64,000 nt of DNA, taken from NCBI RefSeq assembly GCF_001579845.1, contig NZ_CP007440.1, positions 1,116,001-1,180,000 on the forward strand, in the 5' to 3' direction. Both the position numbers and the translations under genes were made by a program. Origin of the DNA: Rhodoplanes sp. Z2-YC6860. Lineage in GTDB: Bacteria; Pseudomonadota; Alphaproteobacteria; Rhizobiales; Xanthobacteraceae. Positions 7,752 to 16,282 of this stretch are shown piece after piece; the first letter of the stretch is position 1, and each line of letters starts with the position of its first letter. The notes beneath the pieces were generated by a model. The model did not search any database. It saw nothing but the letters and a program-made list of their open reading frames with translations, and was not told the DNA's origin.

Positions 7752-9086
7752 ATGCAGAACACCGGATTTGAAGACGCTCTCACCGGCCGCATCGACGACA
7801 TGCTCGACGCCTGCACGAAATGCGGCGCCTGCTTCAAAGCTTGTCCGATCGCGCCGGCTGCGGGTCTCGCCGACGCCGACCCCGTCGCAGTGGTGTCCGG
7901 CGTGCTCGACATCCTTCGCCTCGGCAAGGGCCCGGTCGAATCCGAGAAATGGGCCAAGGCCTGCATGGCGAGCGGCGAGTGCATCAAGGCTTGCGACTAC
8001 GGTGTCAACCCGCGCTTCCTGCTGACCATGTCGCGGCTCGCGATGATCAAGCACGACAAGGATGTGACCGAGCGTCGCAAGGCCGCAGTCATGCAGTTCC
8101 GCAAGGTCGGCGAGGATTCGAGCGTGCTGTCACGCCTGCAGTTGTCCGAAGAGGCGCTGATCCGCCTCGGACAGCGCCCATCGAAGGAGCCGCCGCGGAC
8201 CGATCTGCCCGACGTGGTGTTTTACACCGGCTGCAACGTGCTGAAGACGCCGCACATCGCGCTTCTGTGTCTCGACATCATGGACAAGATTGGAACCGAT
8301 TATCAGGTCATGGGCGGACCGACGCATTGTTGCGGCACAGCGCAGCTTCGCGCCGGCGATATCGATACGCTCGGCCGCTTCGCCAACAACACGATCAACA
8401 AGCTGTCGCAGTCGAAGACTGGCGAGGTTCTTGCGTGGTGTCCGAGCTGCATGATGCAGTTCGGCGAGACCGTGCTGCCGACCATCGAGCGCGCCACCGG
8501 CTCGGCGCCGTTCGACATGACGCCGTTCATGCGCTTCCTGCACGCTCACCTCGATGAGCTTCGCCCGTTTCTCAATGAGCGCGTCGAGATGACCGTCGCG
8601 CTGCACCGGCATCCCGGCATCGCCGGCGTGATGGAGGCCGCGGAGGGGTTGCTCCGCGCGGTGCCGGGCGTTCGTATCGTCAAGCTCGATGTGCCGGCGG
8701 TTGGTCTGCAAAGCGTGAACCTCGCGACGCTGCCGAAGTTCAAGGCCGAGCTGCAGCTTCGCGAGCTCGAGGCCGCGCGGGCGGCTGGCGTTGACGCGCT
8801 GGTTGCAGTCTACCACTCCGACCATCGCGAGCTCTGCGCCCACGAGCGCGACTGGCCGTTCAAAATCATGAACATTCTCGAGGTGGTCGGCGCCAGCATG
8901 GGCCTGCACCAGGACGATCACTACAAGCATCTCAAGATCAAGCAGGACGTCGACGCCATCATCACCGACGCCGCGGATCTGATGAAACAGCACAAGGTCG
9001 ATCTCGACACCGCGCGCAAGGTGATCGTCAACGGCATGCTCGGCGATCAGCCGTTACCACTGCAGGGTAAGCAGGCCGCGCTGTAG
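7752..9086 (+). CDS. HdrB/GlpC-like Fe-S protein with one intact and one degenerate CCG domain
   Basis: A 444-aa cytosolic redox protein. The first [4Fe-4S] motif is complete (C21, C24, C27, C31). The second has only three cysteines (C71, C77, C81), with S74 where the fourth ligand would be. A CCG (cysteine-rich) domain follows, with C161, C193-C194 and C230/C233. In a second CCG-like region every expected cysteine is gone: HRHPG at 285-289, VGLQ at 317-320 and YHSDHREL at about 354-361. The family links electron carriers to disulfide or flavin oxidoreductases (heterodisulfide reductase, glycerol-3-P dehydrogenase C, glycolate oxidase F). No flavoprotein partner is adjacent, so its redox partner is unknown. 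Confidence 0.85.
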   Translation: MQNTGFEDALTGRIDDMLDACTKCGACFKACPIAPAAGLADADPVAVVSGVLDILRLGKGPVESEKWAKACMASGECIKACDYGVNPRFLLTMSRLAMIKHDKDVTERRKAAVMQFRKVGEDSSVLSRLQLSEEALIRLGQRPSKEPPRTDLPDVVFYTGCNVLKTPHIALLCLDIMDKIGTDYQVMGGPTHCCGTAQLRAGDIDTLGRFANNTINKLSQSKTGEVLAWCPSCMMQFGETVLPTIERATGSAPFDMTPFMRFLHAHLDELRPFLNERVEMTVALHRHPGIAGVMEAAEGLLRAVPGVRIVKLDVPAVGLQSVNLATLPKFKAELQLRELEAARAAGVDALVAVYHSDHRELCAHERDWPFKIMNILEVVGASMGLHQDDHYKHLKIKQDVDAIITDAADLMKQHKVDLDTARKVIVNGMLGDQPLPLQGKQAAL

Positions 9087-9100
9087 ATCCGGGACATGCG

Positions 9101-10090
9101 CTAAAGCGCCTCGATCTCCGCGAACAGCTTTTCCGGGATCACAAGGCCTTCGGCCTTGGCCTTGGCGCGGAGCGCAAGCCTGCGCTCGCCGGGCAATCGC
9201 GCGCCTTGCTGGCTCTCGATCGCAACCGCCAGCACGTTGAATCGCGCTATGGCGTGAGTGCCGAATGCCTCCGGATCGAAGGCGATGATGAGCTGTCCGG
9301 TGCCGGATGGAGGCCCTCCGGCATCGAGATAGGACGACGCTTCCCTGGCGTAATTTGCGCCGATCATCCCGGCGGCCATGAGCTCGACCATCAGCGCCAG
9401 GGCGACGCCTTTGGCGTCGCCCATGGGCAGCATGGTGCCATGCAATGCCGCGTCGGGGTCGGTGGTCGCCTGGCCTTTATGATCGAGCGCCCAGCCCGGC
9501 GGAAGTTTCTCGCCGCGCTGCTTTGCCGTCACAACGTTGCCGCGCGCCACCTTGGACAGCGACAGATCCACGACCACGGGCGCGCGGCCCGGCAGCGGGC
9601 AGGCGAAGGCGATGGGGTTGGTCCCGAACAGCGCTTTGCTGCCGCCCCACGGCGCCATCGCAGCCGGCGTGTTGGCGAACATGATTGCGACAAGCCCCGC
9701 TTGCGCCAATCGCTCCACAGGCAGCCTCGCGGCGCCGCAGTGGCTCGATCGTTTGATCGCAGCGGCCGCGATGCCCTGCGCCGGCGCGGCCTCGCGCAGC
9801 ACGGTTTCGGCGGCTTCGATGGCCGGAAACGCGAAGCCGTAACCGGCATCGACCGCTATGAGGCCCGGCCGCGGCCGCGTCACGAGTGGCATTGCCAGTC
9901 CGTCGACTTTGCGCACCTTGGCTTGCGCTGCGTAGCTTGGCACGCGCGACAAGCCATGACCTTGCAGGCCGTCGACTTCAGCGGCGACCAATGCGCGCGC
10001 CACGCTGCGCGCATTGTCGACGTCGGTGCGGCAGCGCGTGAGCGTGCGCACCACCAGTCCTTCGGCCTGGAGGAGGGTCAGCGTCGGCAT
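9101..10090 (-). CDS. Ldh2-family malate/L-lactate-type dehydrogenase
   Basis: A 329-aa NAD(P)-dependent dehydrogenase of the Ldh2/YlbC/delta-1-piperideine-2-carboxylate reductase family. It shows the H-G-x-S/R-x-P block (GLQGHGLSRVPSY), the catalytic-His region SSHCGAARL and FGTNPIAFACPLPG. It is about 20 residues shorter than the window's other member (16283-17329), mostly in the C-terminal half. ATG 10090 is chosen because the family N-terminus starts there. Members reduce 2-oxo acids or cyclic imines, and the substrate here is unknown. It lies downstream of the UxaA-type dehydratase pair on the same strand, separated by a repeat. Confidence 0.88.
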   Translation of the reverse strand: MPTLTLLQAEGLVVRTLTRCRTDVDNARSVARALVAAEVDGLQGHGLSRVPSYAAQAKVRKVDGLAMPLVTRPRPGLIAVDAGYGFAFPAIEAAETVLREAAPAQGIAAAAIKRSSHCGAARLPVERLAQAGLVAIMFANTPAAMAPWGGSKALFGTNPIAFACPLPGRAPVVVDLSLSKVARGNVVTAKQRGEKLPPGWALDHKGQATTDPDAALHGTMLPMGDAKGVALALMVELMAAGMIGANYAREASSYLDAGGPPSGTGQLIIAFDPEAFGTHAIARFNVLAVAIESQQGARLPGERRLALRAKAKAEGLVIPEKLFAEIEAL

Positions 10091-10111
10091 GGCGTGCAAT
10101 ATCCCCCAACC

Positions 10112-10220
10112 GTCATTCCGGGACGGCGTGAAACGCCGGATCTGGAATCCAGAAAAAAATTCAATAACACATGTAGCTGGATTCCGGGTTCGCGGGCTTT
10201 CGCCCGCGCCCCGGGATGAC
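10112..10220. repeat. BIME-like pair of inverted repeats (TCATTCCGGG family)
   Basis: GTCATTCCGGGAC at the left and CCCCGGGATGAC at the right frame two inner copies of TGGAATCCAG/CTGGATTCC. The same arrangement recurs at 12830-12935 and 21295-21397. Confidence 0.75.
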
Positions 10221-10229
10221 AGCAAACAA

Positions 10230-11450
10230 CTAGGCGCTCCGGTAAAGCTTCGTCATGACGAATTCGCGGTGGCCGAGCGCCTCCGCGGCGGTGAGGCGGC
10301 CGTTGGCGGTGCGGACGATCATGTCGATCAGTGCGTCGCCGGCGTCCGAGATGGTCATGTCGCGGCGCAGAATGCCGGACACGTCCACGTCGATATGCTC
10401 GCCCATGGTGCGGATGGTCTTCGGATTGCCGCTGATCTTGATCACCGGCACGATCGGATTGCCGATCACGTTGCCCTGCCCGGTCGGGAACGTGTGCACC
10501 ACATAGCCGCCGGCCGCCATCAAGGTCACGCATTCGGCCGCGGCCGACGACGTGTCCATGTAATAGAGGCCCTTGCCCTTGCGCGGCGCCTCAGCCGGCA
10601 GCAGCACGTCGATGTACCGGCACTCGCGGCCGATCTTCTCGAGATTGCCGAGTGCTTTTTCTTCGATCGTGGTCAGGCCGCCCGCGATATTGCCCTTGGT
10701 CGGCTGCGAGTCGGAGAGGTCATCGACCTTGTGCGCCTCGATGACATCGTCCTGATACGCCTTCCACATCTTGTACCATCTCTCGCCGACCTTCTTGTCG
10801 ATCGCGCGCTCTTTCGCGAGATGCTCAGCGCCGGTGATCTCCGAGGTTTCGCCGAACACGCCGTAAATGCCGTGCGGGATCAGCTTGTCGTACATGTTGC
10901 CCACGGTGGGGCAGGAGGCGAGGCCGGTGGTGGTGTCGCTCTCACCGCACTTGGTCGATATCCACAGCTCGGAGATGCTGCACTCCTCGCGCGGGAGCTC
11001 CGAGGCCCACTGCACGTATTCCTTGGCGACGTAGGACGCCTTCGCGACTGTCGCGATATCGCCATGGCCTTCGATGCCGAAGCCCGTCACCGGCTTGCCG
11101 GTCTTGGCGATGCCGTCGACCACGCGCTTGGTCCACTGGTCCTCGATGCCGATCACGACAACCGCGGCGACGTTCGGATTGGCGCCGGTGCCGATCAGCG
11201 TGCGGAAGTGCAGATCGAGGTCCTCGCCGAACTGCAGCCGGCCATAGGCATGCGGCAAAGCGAGCGTGCCCTTGATGTTGTTGGCGACCGCCTCGCAGGC
11301 CGCGTTCGACAGGTCGTCGAGCGGCAGGATGATGACGTGGTTGCGCACGCCGACGCGGCCGTTCTCGCGGCGCCAGCCCATGACGGTCAGATCGCCATAA
11401 CCGTTCTTCTTCGCGACCGATTTGCCGTTCTTCTTCGACTTTTTCGCCAT
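10230..11450 (-). CDS. UxaA-family dehydratase, large (C-terminal-type) subunit
   Basis: A 406-aa hydro-lyase subunit of the altronate/galactarate/sulfolactate dehydratase family. The N-terminus is lysine-rich ([10 protein letters not shown]), followed by [19 protein letters not shown], the typical large-subunit opening. Cysteines in TKCGESD and GLASCPTVG sit in the region that holds iron in the family. The small SAF subunit is encoded just upstream. GTG 11459 overlaps the small-subunit stop, while ATG 11450 has GGTGAG 4 nt upstream, so I use ATG 11450. The reaction is beta-elimination of water (or a similar group) from a sugar-acid-like or 2-hydroxy acid. The exact substrate cannot be told. 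Confidence 0.9.
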   Translation of the reverse strand: MAKKSKKNGKSVAKKNGYGDLTVMGWRRENGRVGVRNHVIILPLDDLSNAACEAVANNIKGTLALPHAYGRLQFGEDLDLHFRTLIGTGANPNVAAVVVIGIEDQWTKRVVDGIAKTGKPVTGFGIEGHGDIATVAKASYVAKEYVQWASELPREECSISELWISTKCGESDTTTGLASCPTVGNMYDKLIPHGIYGVFGETSEITGAEHLAKERAIDKKVGERWYKMWKAYQDDVIEAHKVDDLSDSQPTKGNIAGGLTTIEEKALGNLEKIGRECRYIDVLLPAEAPRKGKGLYYMDTSSAAAECVTLMAAGGYVVHTFPTGQGNVIGNPIVPVIKISGNPKTIRTMGEHIDVDVSGILRRDMTISDAGDALIDMIVRTANGRLTAAEALGHREFVMTKLYRSA

Positions 11451-11455
11451 GATGC

Positions 11456-11743
11456 TCACCAGCGCTTGGTTTTGACGTTGTGCACGTGGACGTGCTCGCC
11501 CTTGCCGATCTTGGACTTGGCGACGCCGATGTCCTGGCCGTATTTCCAGATGGTGTCGCCCTTCTTGATGTCGACCAGCGCAACCTTGTGGCCGATCGGC
11601 ACGTCCATCTTGGACTTCAGCTTGAACGACGAATTGTCATGGGTGACGACGCAGAGCATGTCGGTGCCTTTTTTCAGGCCTTCGATCACGACCACGCCGA
11701 CCGTATCCTTCTTCTCGTGCACGAGCAGTTGCGGAATAGCCAT
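11456..11743 (-). CDS. UxaA-family dehydratase, small SAF-domain subunit
   Basis: A 95-aa SAF-domain protein ([19 protein letters not shown], then [17 protein letters not shown] and a His-rich [10 protein letters not shown] near the end), matching the separate N-terminal subunit of two-gene altronate/sulfolactate-type dehydratases. It is immediately upstream of and translationally coupled to the large subunit. GGGGAGGA precedes the ATG. Confidence 0.9.
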   Translation of the reverse strand: MAIPQLLVHEKKDTVGVVVIEGLKKGTDMLCVVTHDNSSFKLKSKMDVPIGHKVALVDIKKGDTIWKYGQDIGVAKSKIGKGEHVHVHNVKTKRW

Positions 11744-11893
11744 CGTCCTCCCCGAGTTCCTTGAATTGGATTGTCTTATCTATAGGACCGGCAATGGCAG
11801 AGTCGAGCGGGTACAACGCCCGCAAGCCGGTGCCAGCCGCGCTGAAATCGCGTATGCTCCATTCCGGCATCCCAAGCCGGGACGGGGGCTCGC

Positions 11894-12825
11894 ATGCGAA
11901 CGATGGTTCGGCTGCTGGCAGGCTGTTCATCGCAACTCCGAGCAAGGCGCAAATGGCACCTCCACCGCTCGACTACACGGCCGTTCCCGAATCCTTCAAA
12001 CTGCCGCCCGGGGCGAATTTCGGCGGTACTTCCGGCATCGCCTTCAACTCCAAGGGCAACATCTTCGTGCTGCATCGCGGCGTGATGCCGCTGATGGAGT
12101 TCGACGCCGACGGCAACTTCATCCGGGGCTTCGGCGACGGGCTGTTCGACCGGCCCCATGGGCTGCGGATCGACGCGCAGGACAACATCTGGGCAACCGA
12201 CGTGGCAGGTCACGTGGTCTACAAATTCAACTCGGCCGGGCGGCTGGAGATGGTGCTCGGCGTCCGTGGCCGGCCCGGCGAATGGCACGAGTTCGGGCAT
12301 CTGCGGCTGTTCAACGAACCGAACGAGGCGGTGATCGGGCCGAGCGGCGACCTGTTCGTGCTGCAGGGCCACGGCAAGGCCGAGTCGCTGGTGCTGAAGT
12401 TCGATAAGGATGGCAATTTTCTGAAAGTGCTCGGCAAGAAAGGCAAAGGCCCCGGCGAGTTCGACCTGCCGCATTCGCTCGTGTTCGACGCCGAGGGCCG
12501 GCTCTACATCGCCGACCGTAACAACGCGCGCATCCAGGTAATCGACGCCGACGGCAACTATATCCGCGAGTCGAAGCATCCCGGCACGCCGTGCGGGCTG
12601 TTTATGGCGGACGACCAGACCATTTGGCTCGCACACGGCCACACCGGGCAGGTGATGCAACTCGACCTCATGGGCAACGTGATTGGCACGATGACCGGCT
12701 CGGGCCAGGGCAAGACGCTCGGCAAGTATGGCGAGGCGCACTACGTCGCGGCCAGCAAGCGCGGCGAACTGTTCGTCGCCGACACGTTGAACTGGCGCGT
12801 GCAGAAGTACGTGAAGAACAAGTAG
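11894..12825 (+). CDS. NHL-repeat / peptidyl-alpha-hydroxyglycine lyase-like secreted protein, apparent 1-nt frameshift in the signal peptide
   Basis: The main frame (open from 11761) encodes a six-bladed NHL-type propeller: repeats such as GIAFNSKGNIFVLHRG, GLRIDAQDNIWATDV and SLVFDAEGRLYIADRNN, ending at 12825. It resembles bacterial PAL-like proteins. That frame has no sensible start: just before the mature part it reads LFIATPSKAQ, the end of a signal peptide. The matching start, MRTMVRLLAG, lies in the +1 frame at ATG 11894, behind GGGGG. Joining them near 11920-11922 gives a perfect Sec signal peptide, so one base appears to be missing. Without a frameshift, the best in-frame start would be ATG 11953, giving a cytosolic protein. 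It could be a pseudogene, a sequencing error or programmed slippage. Confidence 0.75.
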
Positions 12826-12829
12826 CGCG

Positions 12830-12935
12830 GTCATTCCGGGGCGCGTGCGAAGCACGCGAACCCGGAATCCAGTTCAGGAAAGACGGCCTGCGTTACTGGA
12901 TTCCGGATCGCCGCTTCGCGGCGTCCGGAATGACG
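12830..12935. repeat. BIME-like repeat (TCATTCCGGGGCGCG family)
   Basis: GTCATTCCGGGGCGCG...GAACCCGGAATCCAG faces CTGGATTCCGG...GTCCGGAATGACGA. The element fills the gap between the convergent NHL gene and nitroreductase gene and could serve as a bidirectional terminator. Confidence 0.75.
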
Positions 12936-12947
12936 AGGGTGAGACCT

Positions 12948-13787
12948 CTAGTCCAAACAAAACCCTTCCTTGCGCACGAACGCGCCAAAGTCCGCACGTT
13001 GCGGCACGCCGTATTGCCGCGCCTTGTCTTCCGACCAGCCGTAGAACGGCACATCGCCCCAACGCGCGGGATCGCGCGGCTTGTAAGGATGGATCGCAGC
13101 GCGGCGGCGGTCATAAGCGTCAATGCGCGCGGCTAAATCGCCTTCGTCGTAATGCCCTTGATGCAGCGTGCTATCGAGCGACAGCCGCGGGCTGATGTGG
13201 CCTTGTTCGGACGGCCAGCCGACGCACATCCCGACGACCGGGATCACCCGCTGCGGCAGCTTCAGCATCTCGCTCACTTTTGCCGAGTGATCGCGGATCA
13301 CGCTGATCGGGCAGGTGCCGAGCCCGACTGCGTCGGCAGCGCGAATGAACGCCGACAGCACGATTCCGGCATCGACCGCGGCGTTGAAGAATTGATCGAG
13401 ATGATCGTTGGGAAACGGCTTGCCGCGCATCTTCGAGATTTCGGCAAGCCTGCGGCCGTTGGCGAGGAACACCAGGAACGCGGGCGCCGAGCGGATGAAC
13501 GGCTGGTCCGGAATGAGGTCGGCGATGGCGGTCTGCTCGGGCTTCTGCAGGATCACGATGTCGGCTTGTTGCAAGTCGCTCTTGCTTGGCGCCGACAGCG
13601 CGCAGGCGCAGAGAAGCCGCAGCAGCGAGGCATCGACGGCGCGATCGGTGTAGCGGCGATGCACGCGTCGGCCCGCCATGCGCGCGAGCTCGTCGAGCCC
13701 GGACAGGTTTTCATCGACCGCGACGGATTCGCCGAAACGGCGTTGCAGGGCGTCGGTGATGGCTTTTCCGGATTGCGAAGCGGACAT
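12948..13787 (-). CDS. Nitroreductase family protein (NfsA-like flavoprotein)
   Basis: A 279-aa FMN-dependent oxidoreductase. The recognisable parts are RRVHRRYTDRAVD, ALSAPSKSDLQQADIVI (the SAP-S-N-type FMN-binding block), the long central helix region DAGIVLSAFIRAADAVGLGTCPI, and VGMCVGWP near the C-terminal third. The family reduces nitro groups, quinones or enoates using NAD(P)H. No catabolic partner is adjacent. It is divergent from the TauE-type exporter, with a 102-nt shared promoter region. Confidence 0.88.
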   Translation of the reverse strand: MSASQSGKAITDALQRRFGESVAVDENLSGLDELARMAGRRVHRRYTDRAVDASLLRLLCACALSAPSKSDLQQADIVILQKPEQTAIADLIPDQPFIRSAPAFLVFLANGRRLAEISKMRGKPFPNDHLDQFFNAAVDAGIVLSAFIRAADAVGLGTCPISVIRDHSAKVSEMLKLPQRVIPVVGMCVGWPSEQGHISPRLSLDSTLHQGHYDEGDLAARIDAYDRRRAAIHPYKPRDPARWGDVPFYGWSEDKARQYGVPQRADFGAFVRKEGFCLD

Positions 13788-13889
13788 GCGGTGACCCCGT
13801 TTTTCGATAGCAAGGCGTGGCAGCAGTTGATGTTATCCTGCCGTTCCCGACAAGGCGCGAACTCATGACTGCTGCCGTGACAACAAACC

Positions 13890-14624
13890 ATGCTGTCTGA
13901 CCTGACGGTGCGGACCATCGGCTTGGTTGTGCTTGGCGGCTTTCTCGGTGGCATGGCGTCGGGCGCTGCGGGCTTTGCCTATGGCGTGGTCGCGACCTCG
14001 ATCTGGCTGCACGCGATTTCGCCGTTGCATGCTGCGCTGCTCGTGGTAACCGGCGGTATGATCAATCAAGGTGCGCTGGTTTGGGTGACGCGCCGTTCGA
14101 TCGAATTCGGAAGGCTGTGGCCGTTCCTCGTCGGCGGATTGTTCGGCGTTCCGCTGGGCGTGCTTCTGATCCTTGAAACCAAACCGCGCGCCATCCAGAT
14201 CGCGCTCGCGGTGTTCATGATCCTCTATGGAATCTACGCATTCTTTGCACCAAAGTTGCCGCATGTGAGCTGGGGCGGACGGTTGGCCGACGCGGCCGTT
14301 GGGTTCTTCGGTGGCCTGTTCGGCGGCGTTGCGGGGTTATCGGGCATCTTCCCGGCGATCTGGACGCAGATACGCGGCTGGCCCAAGGAAGCCGCACGCG
14401 CCGTCTATCAGCCGTTCATCCTTTTTGCTCATGTGGTGACGATGCTGTCGATCGGCGCGGTGGCGCTCGATTGGGAGGGAGCGGTGCTGTTTCTGATCGC
14501 GATCCCGGCGGTCTTGCTGGGCTCATGGGTCGGATGGAAAATCTTCGGCCTGTTGAGCGAGCAGCGGTTCAGGCAGATGCTGTCTGTGCTGCTGATCGGG
14601 TCCGGCCTGATGCTGATCTTCTGA
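13890..14624 (+). CDS. TauE/SafE-family membrane exporter
   Basis: A 244-aa inner-membrane protein with about seven or eight hydrophobic segments. The paired family motifs are visible: GGFLGGMASGAAGFAYG near the N-terminus and GGLFGGVAGLSGIFPA in the middle, marking the internal duplication typical of TauE/SafE proteins, which export sulfite, sulfoacetate or other anions. It is followed 9 nt later by a LysE-type exporter and may be cotranscribed with it. Confidence 0.9.
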   Translation: MLSDLTVRTIGLVVLGGFLGGMASGAAGFAYGVVATSIWLHAISPLHAALLVVTGGMINQGALVWVTRRSIEFGRLWPFLVGGLFGVPLGVLLILETKPRAIQIALAVFMILYGIYAFFAPKLPHVSWGGRLADAAVGFFGGLFGGVAGLSGIFPAIWTQIRGWPKEAARAVYQPFILFAHVVTMLSIGAVALDWEGAVLFLIAIPAVLLGSWVGWKIFGLLSEQRFRQMLSVLLIGSGLMLIF

Positions 14625-14633
14625 AATGGAGGC

Positions 14634-15254
14634 ATGAACGTGTCTGTCCAGCTCTATCTCGCCTACGTCGCGGCTTGTCTCGTCATCACCATCATTCCCG
14701 GACCGACCGTGACGCTGATCGTCGCCAACAGTCTGACGCACGGCTCGCGCGCGGGACTGCTCAATGTGCTTGGCACACAGCTTGGCCTCGGCCTGATGAT
14801 GGGTGTGCTCGCGATAGGCCTCACCTCGATTATCGCCACCATGGGCGTGTGGTTCGACTGGCTGCGGCTTCTTGGCGCGGCCTATCTCATCTGGCTCGGC
14901 TGGAAGCTCATGCGCTCCTCCGGCGGCATCGCGCAGCAGGCCGGTGCGCCGAAGCCGCGCGGCGGCTTCGTGCTGCAGGGCTTCCTGGTGCTGCTCGGCA
15001 ATCCCAAGGCACTGCTCTGGTTCGGCGCGTTCATTCCGCAGTTCATCGATCCGACCGGTGACTATGTCCGGCAGGTCATTCTGCTGGGGCTCACCGCGAT
15101 GATCTGCGCAGCGCTGTCGGATGGCGGCTATGCGGTGCTCGCGGGCGGCGCCGGCAGCCTGATGTCGAAGAGCCGTGTGCGGCTCGTCTCGCGCCTCGGC
15201 GGCGTCTGCCTGATGGGTGGCGGCGTGTGGCTCGCTCTGGCGCGGGCGCGATAA
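14634..15254 (+). CDS. LysE/RhtB-family amino-acid exporter
   Basis: A 206-aa, six-TM exporter. The family signature IIPGPTVTLIVANSLTHGSRAG is near the N-terminus (residues 20-41), GAAYLIWLGWKLMRS is in TM3, and LLGNPKALLWFGAFIPQF is in the middle. GGAGG lies just upstream of ATG 14634. Members export lysine, homoserine, threonine or cysteine derivatives, and the substrate is unknown here. Confidence 0.92.
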   Translation: MNVSVQLYLAYVAACLVITIIPGPTVTLIVANSLTHGSRAGLLNVLGTQLGLGLMMGVLAIGLTSIIATMGVWFDWLRLLGAAYLIWLGWKLMRSSGGIAQQAGAPKPRGGFVLQGFLVLLGNPKALLWFGAFIPQFIDPTGDYVRQVILLGLTAMICAALSDGGYAVLAGGAGSLMSKSRVRLVSRLGGVCLMGGGVWLALARAR

Positions 15255-15255
15255 G

Positions 15256-15300
15256 GCATGATCCCGAAAAGCGGGTACCGGTTTTCGGACAAGATCATGC
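15256..15300. repeat. Palindromic repeat GCATGATCCCGAAAA...AAGATCATGC
   Basis: GCATGATCCCGAAAAGCGGGTACCGGTTTTCGGACAAGATCATGC is a 45-bp interrupted palindrome, of a type I recall as abundant in Bradyrhizobium and Rhodopseudomonas intergenic DNA. It directly follows the LysE stop. Confidence 0.7.
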
Positions 15301-15379
15301 CTCGCTCGGAGGGCGTGTTGGACTTGCACCGCGCCGCCCGCGGTGGATACTGCGCAGCTTCCAACCGTGGAGTGTTCCC

Positions 15380-16273
15380 GTGGCCGATCCGTTGATTCCC
15401 AGCCAGCGCGCCGAATACTCGGCCATTGTCGACCGGCCGCCGCTGAAACTGCCCAACAATGCGCGGGTGATCTTCTGGACCATCGTCAATTACGAGGTCT
15501 GGGACATCTCGCGCCCGATGGCGCGACAGGTGATTCCGGCGCCGACCGGGCAGGTGCTTCTGCCCGACGTGCCGAACTGGAGCTGGCACGAATACGGCAT
15601 GCGGGTCGGCGCCTGGCGCTTCTACGAGCTGTTCGCTCGCCTCGGCATCAAGCCGACGCTCGCCGCCAATGCCCGCATCTGCGAGGACTATCCGCGCGTC
15701 GCCGAGCAGGCAAAGAAGGACGGTTGGGAGTTCATGGGCCACGCCTATGACCAGCTGCCGATCCACAAGAATGAAGACCAGGCCGCGATGATCAACCGCT
15801 CGATGGAGGTCATTGAGAAGTTCACCGGCACGCGGCCGGTGGGCTGGCTCGGCCCGGGCCTGACGCAGACCTTGGAGACGCCGGAGCTGCTGAAGAAAGC
15901 TGGCGTGCAATACATCGGTGACTGGGTCTATGACGACGAGCCGACCGTCATCAAGACCAACGAGGGTCCGCTGGTGACGCTGCCCTACACAGTGGAGCTC
16001 AACGACATCCCGATGATGATCGTGCAGCACCACGAGAGCGATTACCTGGTGAAGCGCGCGATCGATCAGTTCGACCGGCTCTATCTCGAAGGCAAGGACC
16101 GCGCCAAGGTGATGGCGCTCGCGATCCATCCCTACATCAGCGGCCAGCCGCACCGGATCAAGTATCTCGAAGCGATCTACGATTACGTGAAGCGCTTCGA
16201 CGGCGTGCTGTTCTGGAACGGTGTGCAGATCCTCGACTGGTACAAATCGGTCGCCGGCGACAAGCTCAAGTAA
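15380..16273 (+). CDS. PuuE-like polysaccharide deacetylase family protein (paralogue)
   Basis: A 297-aa cytosolic protein, collinear throughout with the deacetylase at 170-1060. The same blocks appear: PNWSWHEYGMRVG, AANARICEDYP, GWEFMGHAYDQLP, GWLGPG and AIHPYISGQPHRIKYLE. GTG 15380 is chosen because GGAG lies 7 nt upstream and the product then starts like its paralogue. An in-frame ATG at 15227 would overlap the LysE gene. It is followed 9 nt later by an Ldh2-type dehydrogenase and then a Bug receptor, which suggests one operon handling an imported substrate. An allantoinase-like C-N hydrolysis is inferred from the PuuE family. Confidence 0.88.
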   Translation: MADPLIPSQRAEYSAIVDRPPLKLPNNARVIFWTIVNYEVWDISRPMARQVIPAPTGQVLLPDVPNWSWHEYGMRVGAWRFYELFARLGIKPTLAANARICEDYPRVAEQAKKDGWEFMGHAYDQLPIHKNEDQAAMINRSMEVIEKFTGTRPVGWLGPGLTQTLETPELLKKAGVQYIGDWVYDDEPTVIKTNEGPLVTLPYTVELNDIPMMIVQHHESDYLVKRAIDQFDRLYLEGKDRAKVMALAIHPYISGQPHRIKYLEAIYDYVKRFDGVLFWNGVQILDWYKSVAGDKLK

Positions 16274-16282
16274 GAAAGCATC

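Noticed and set aside
10014-12407. 797-codon open frame on the plus strand
   Set aside because: It runs through the antisense of both UxaA subunits and out of frame with the NHL gene; no domain is seen.
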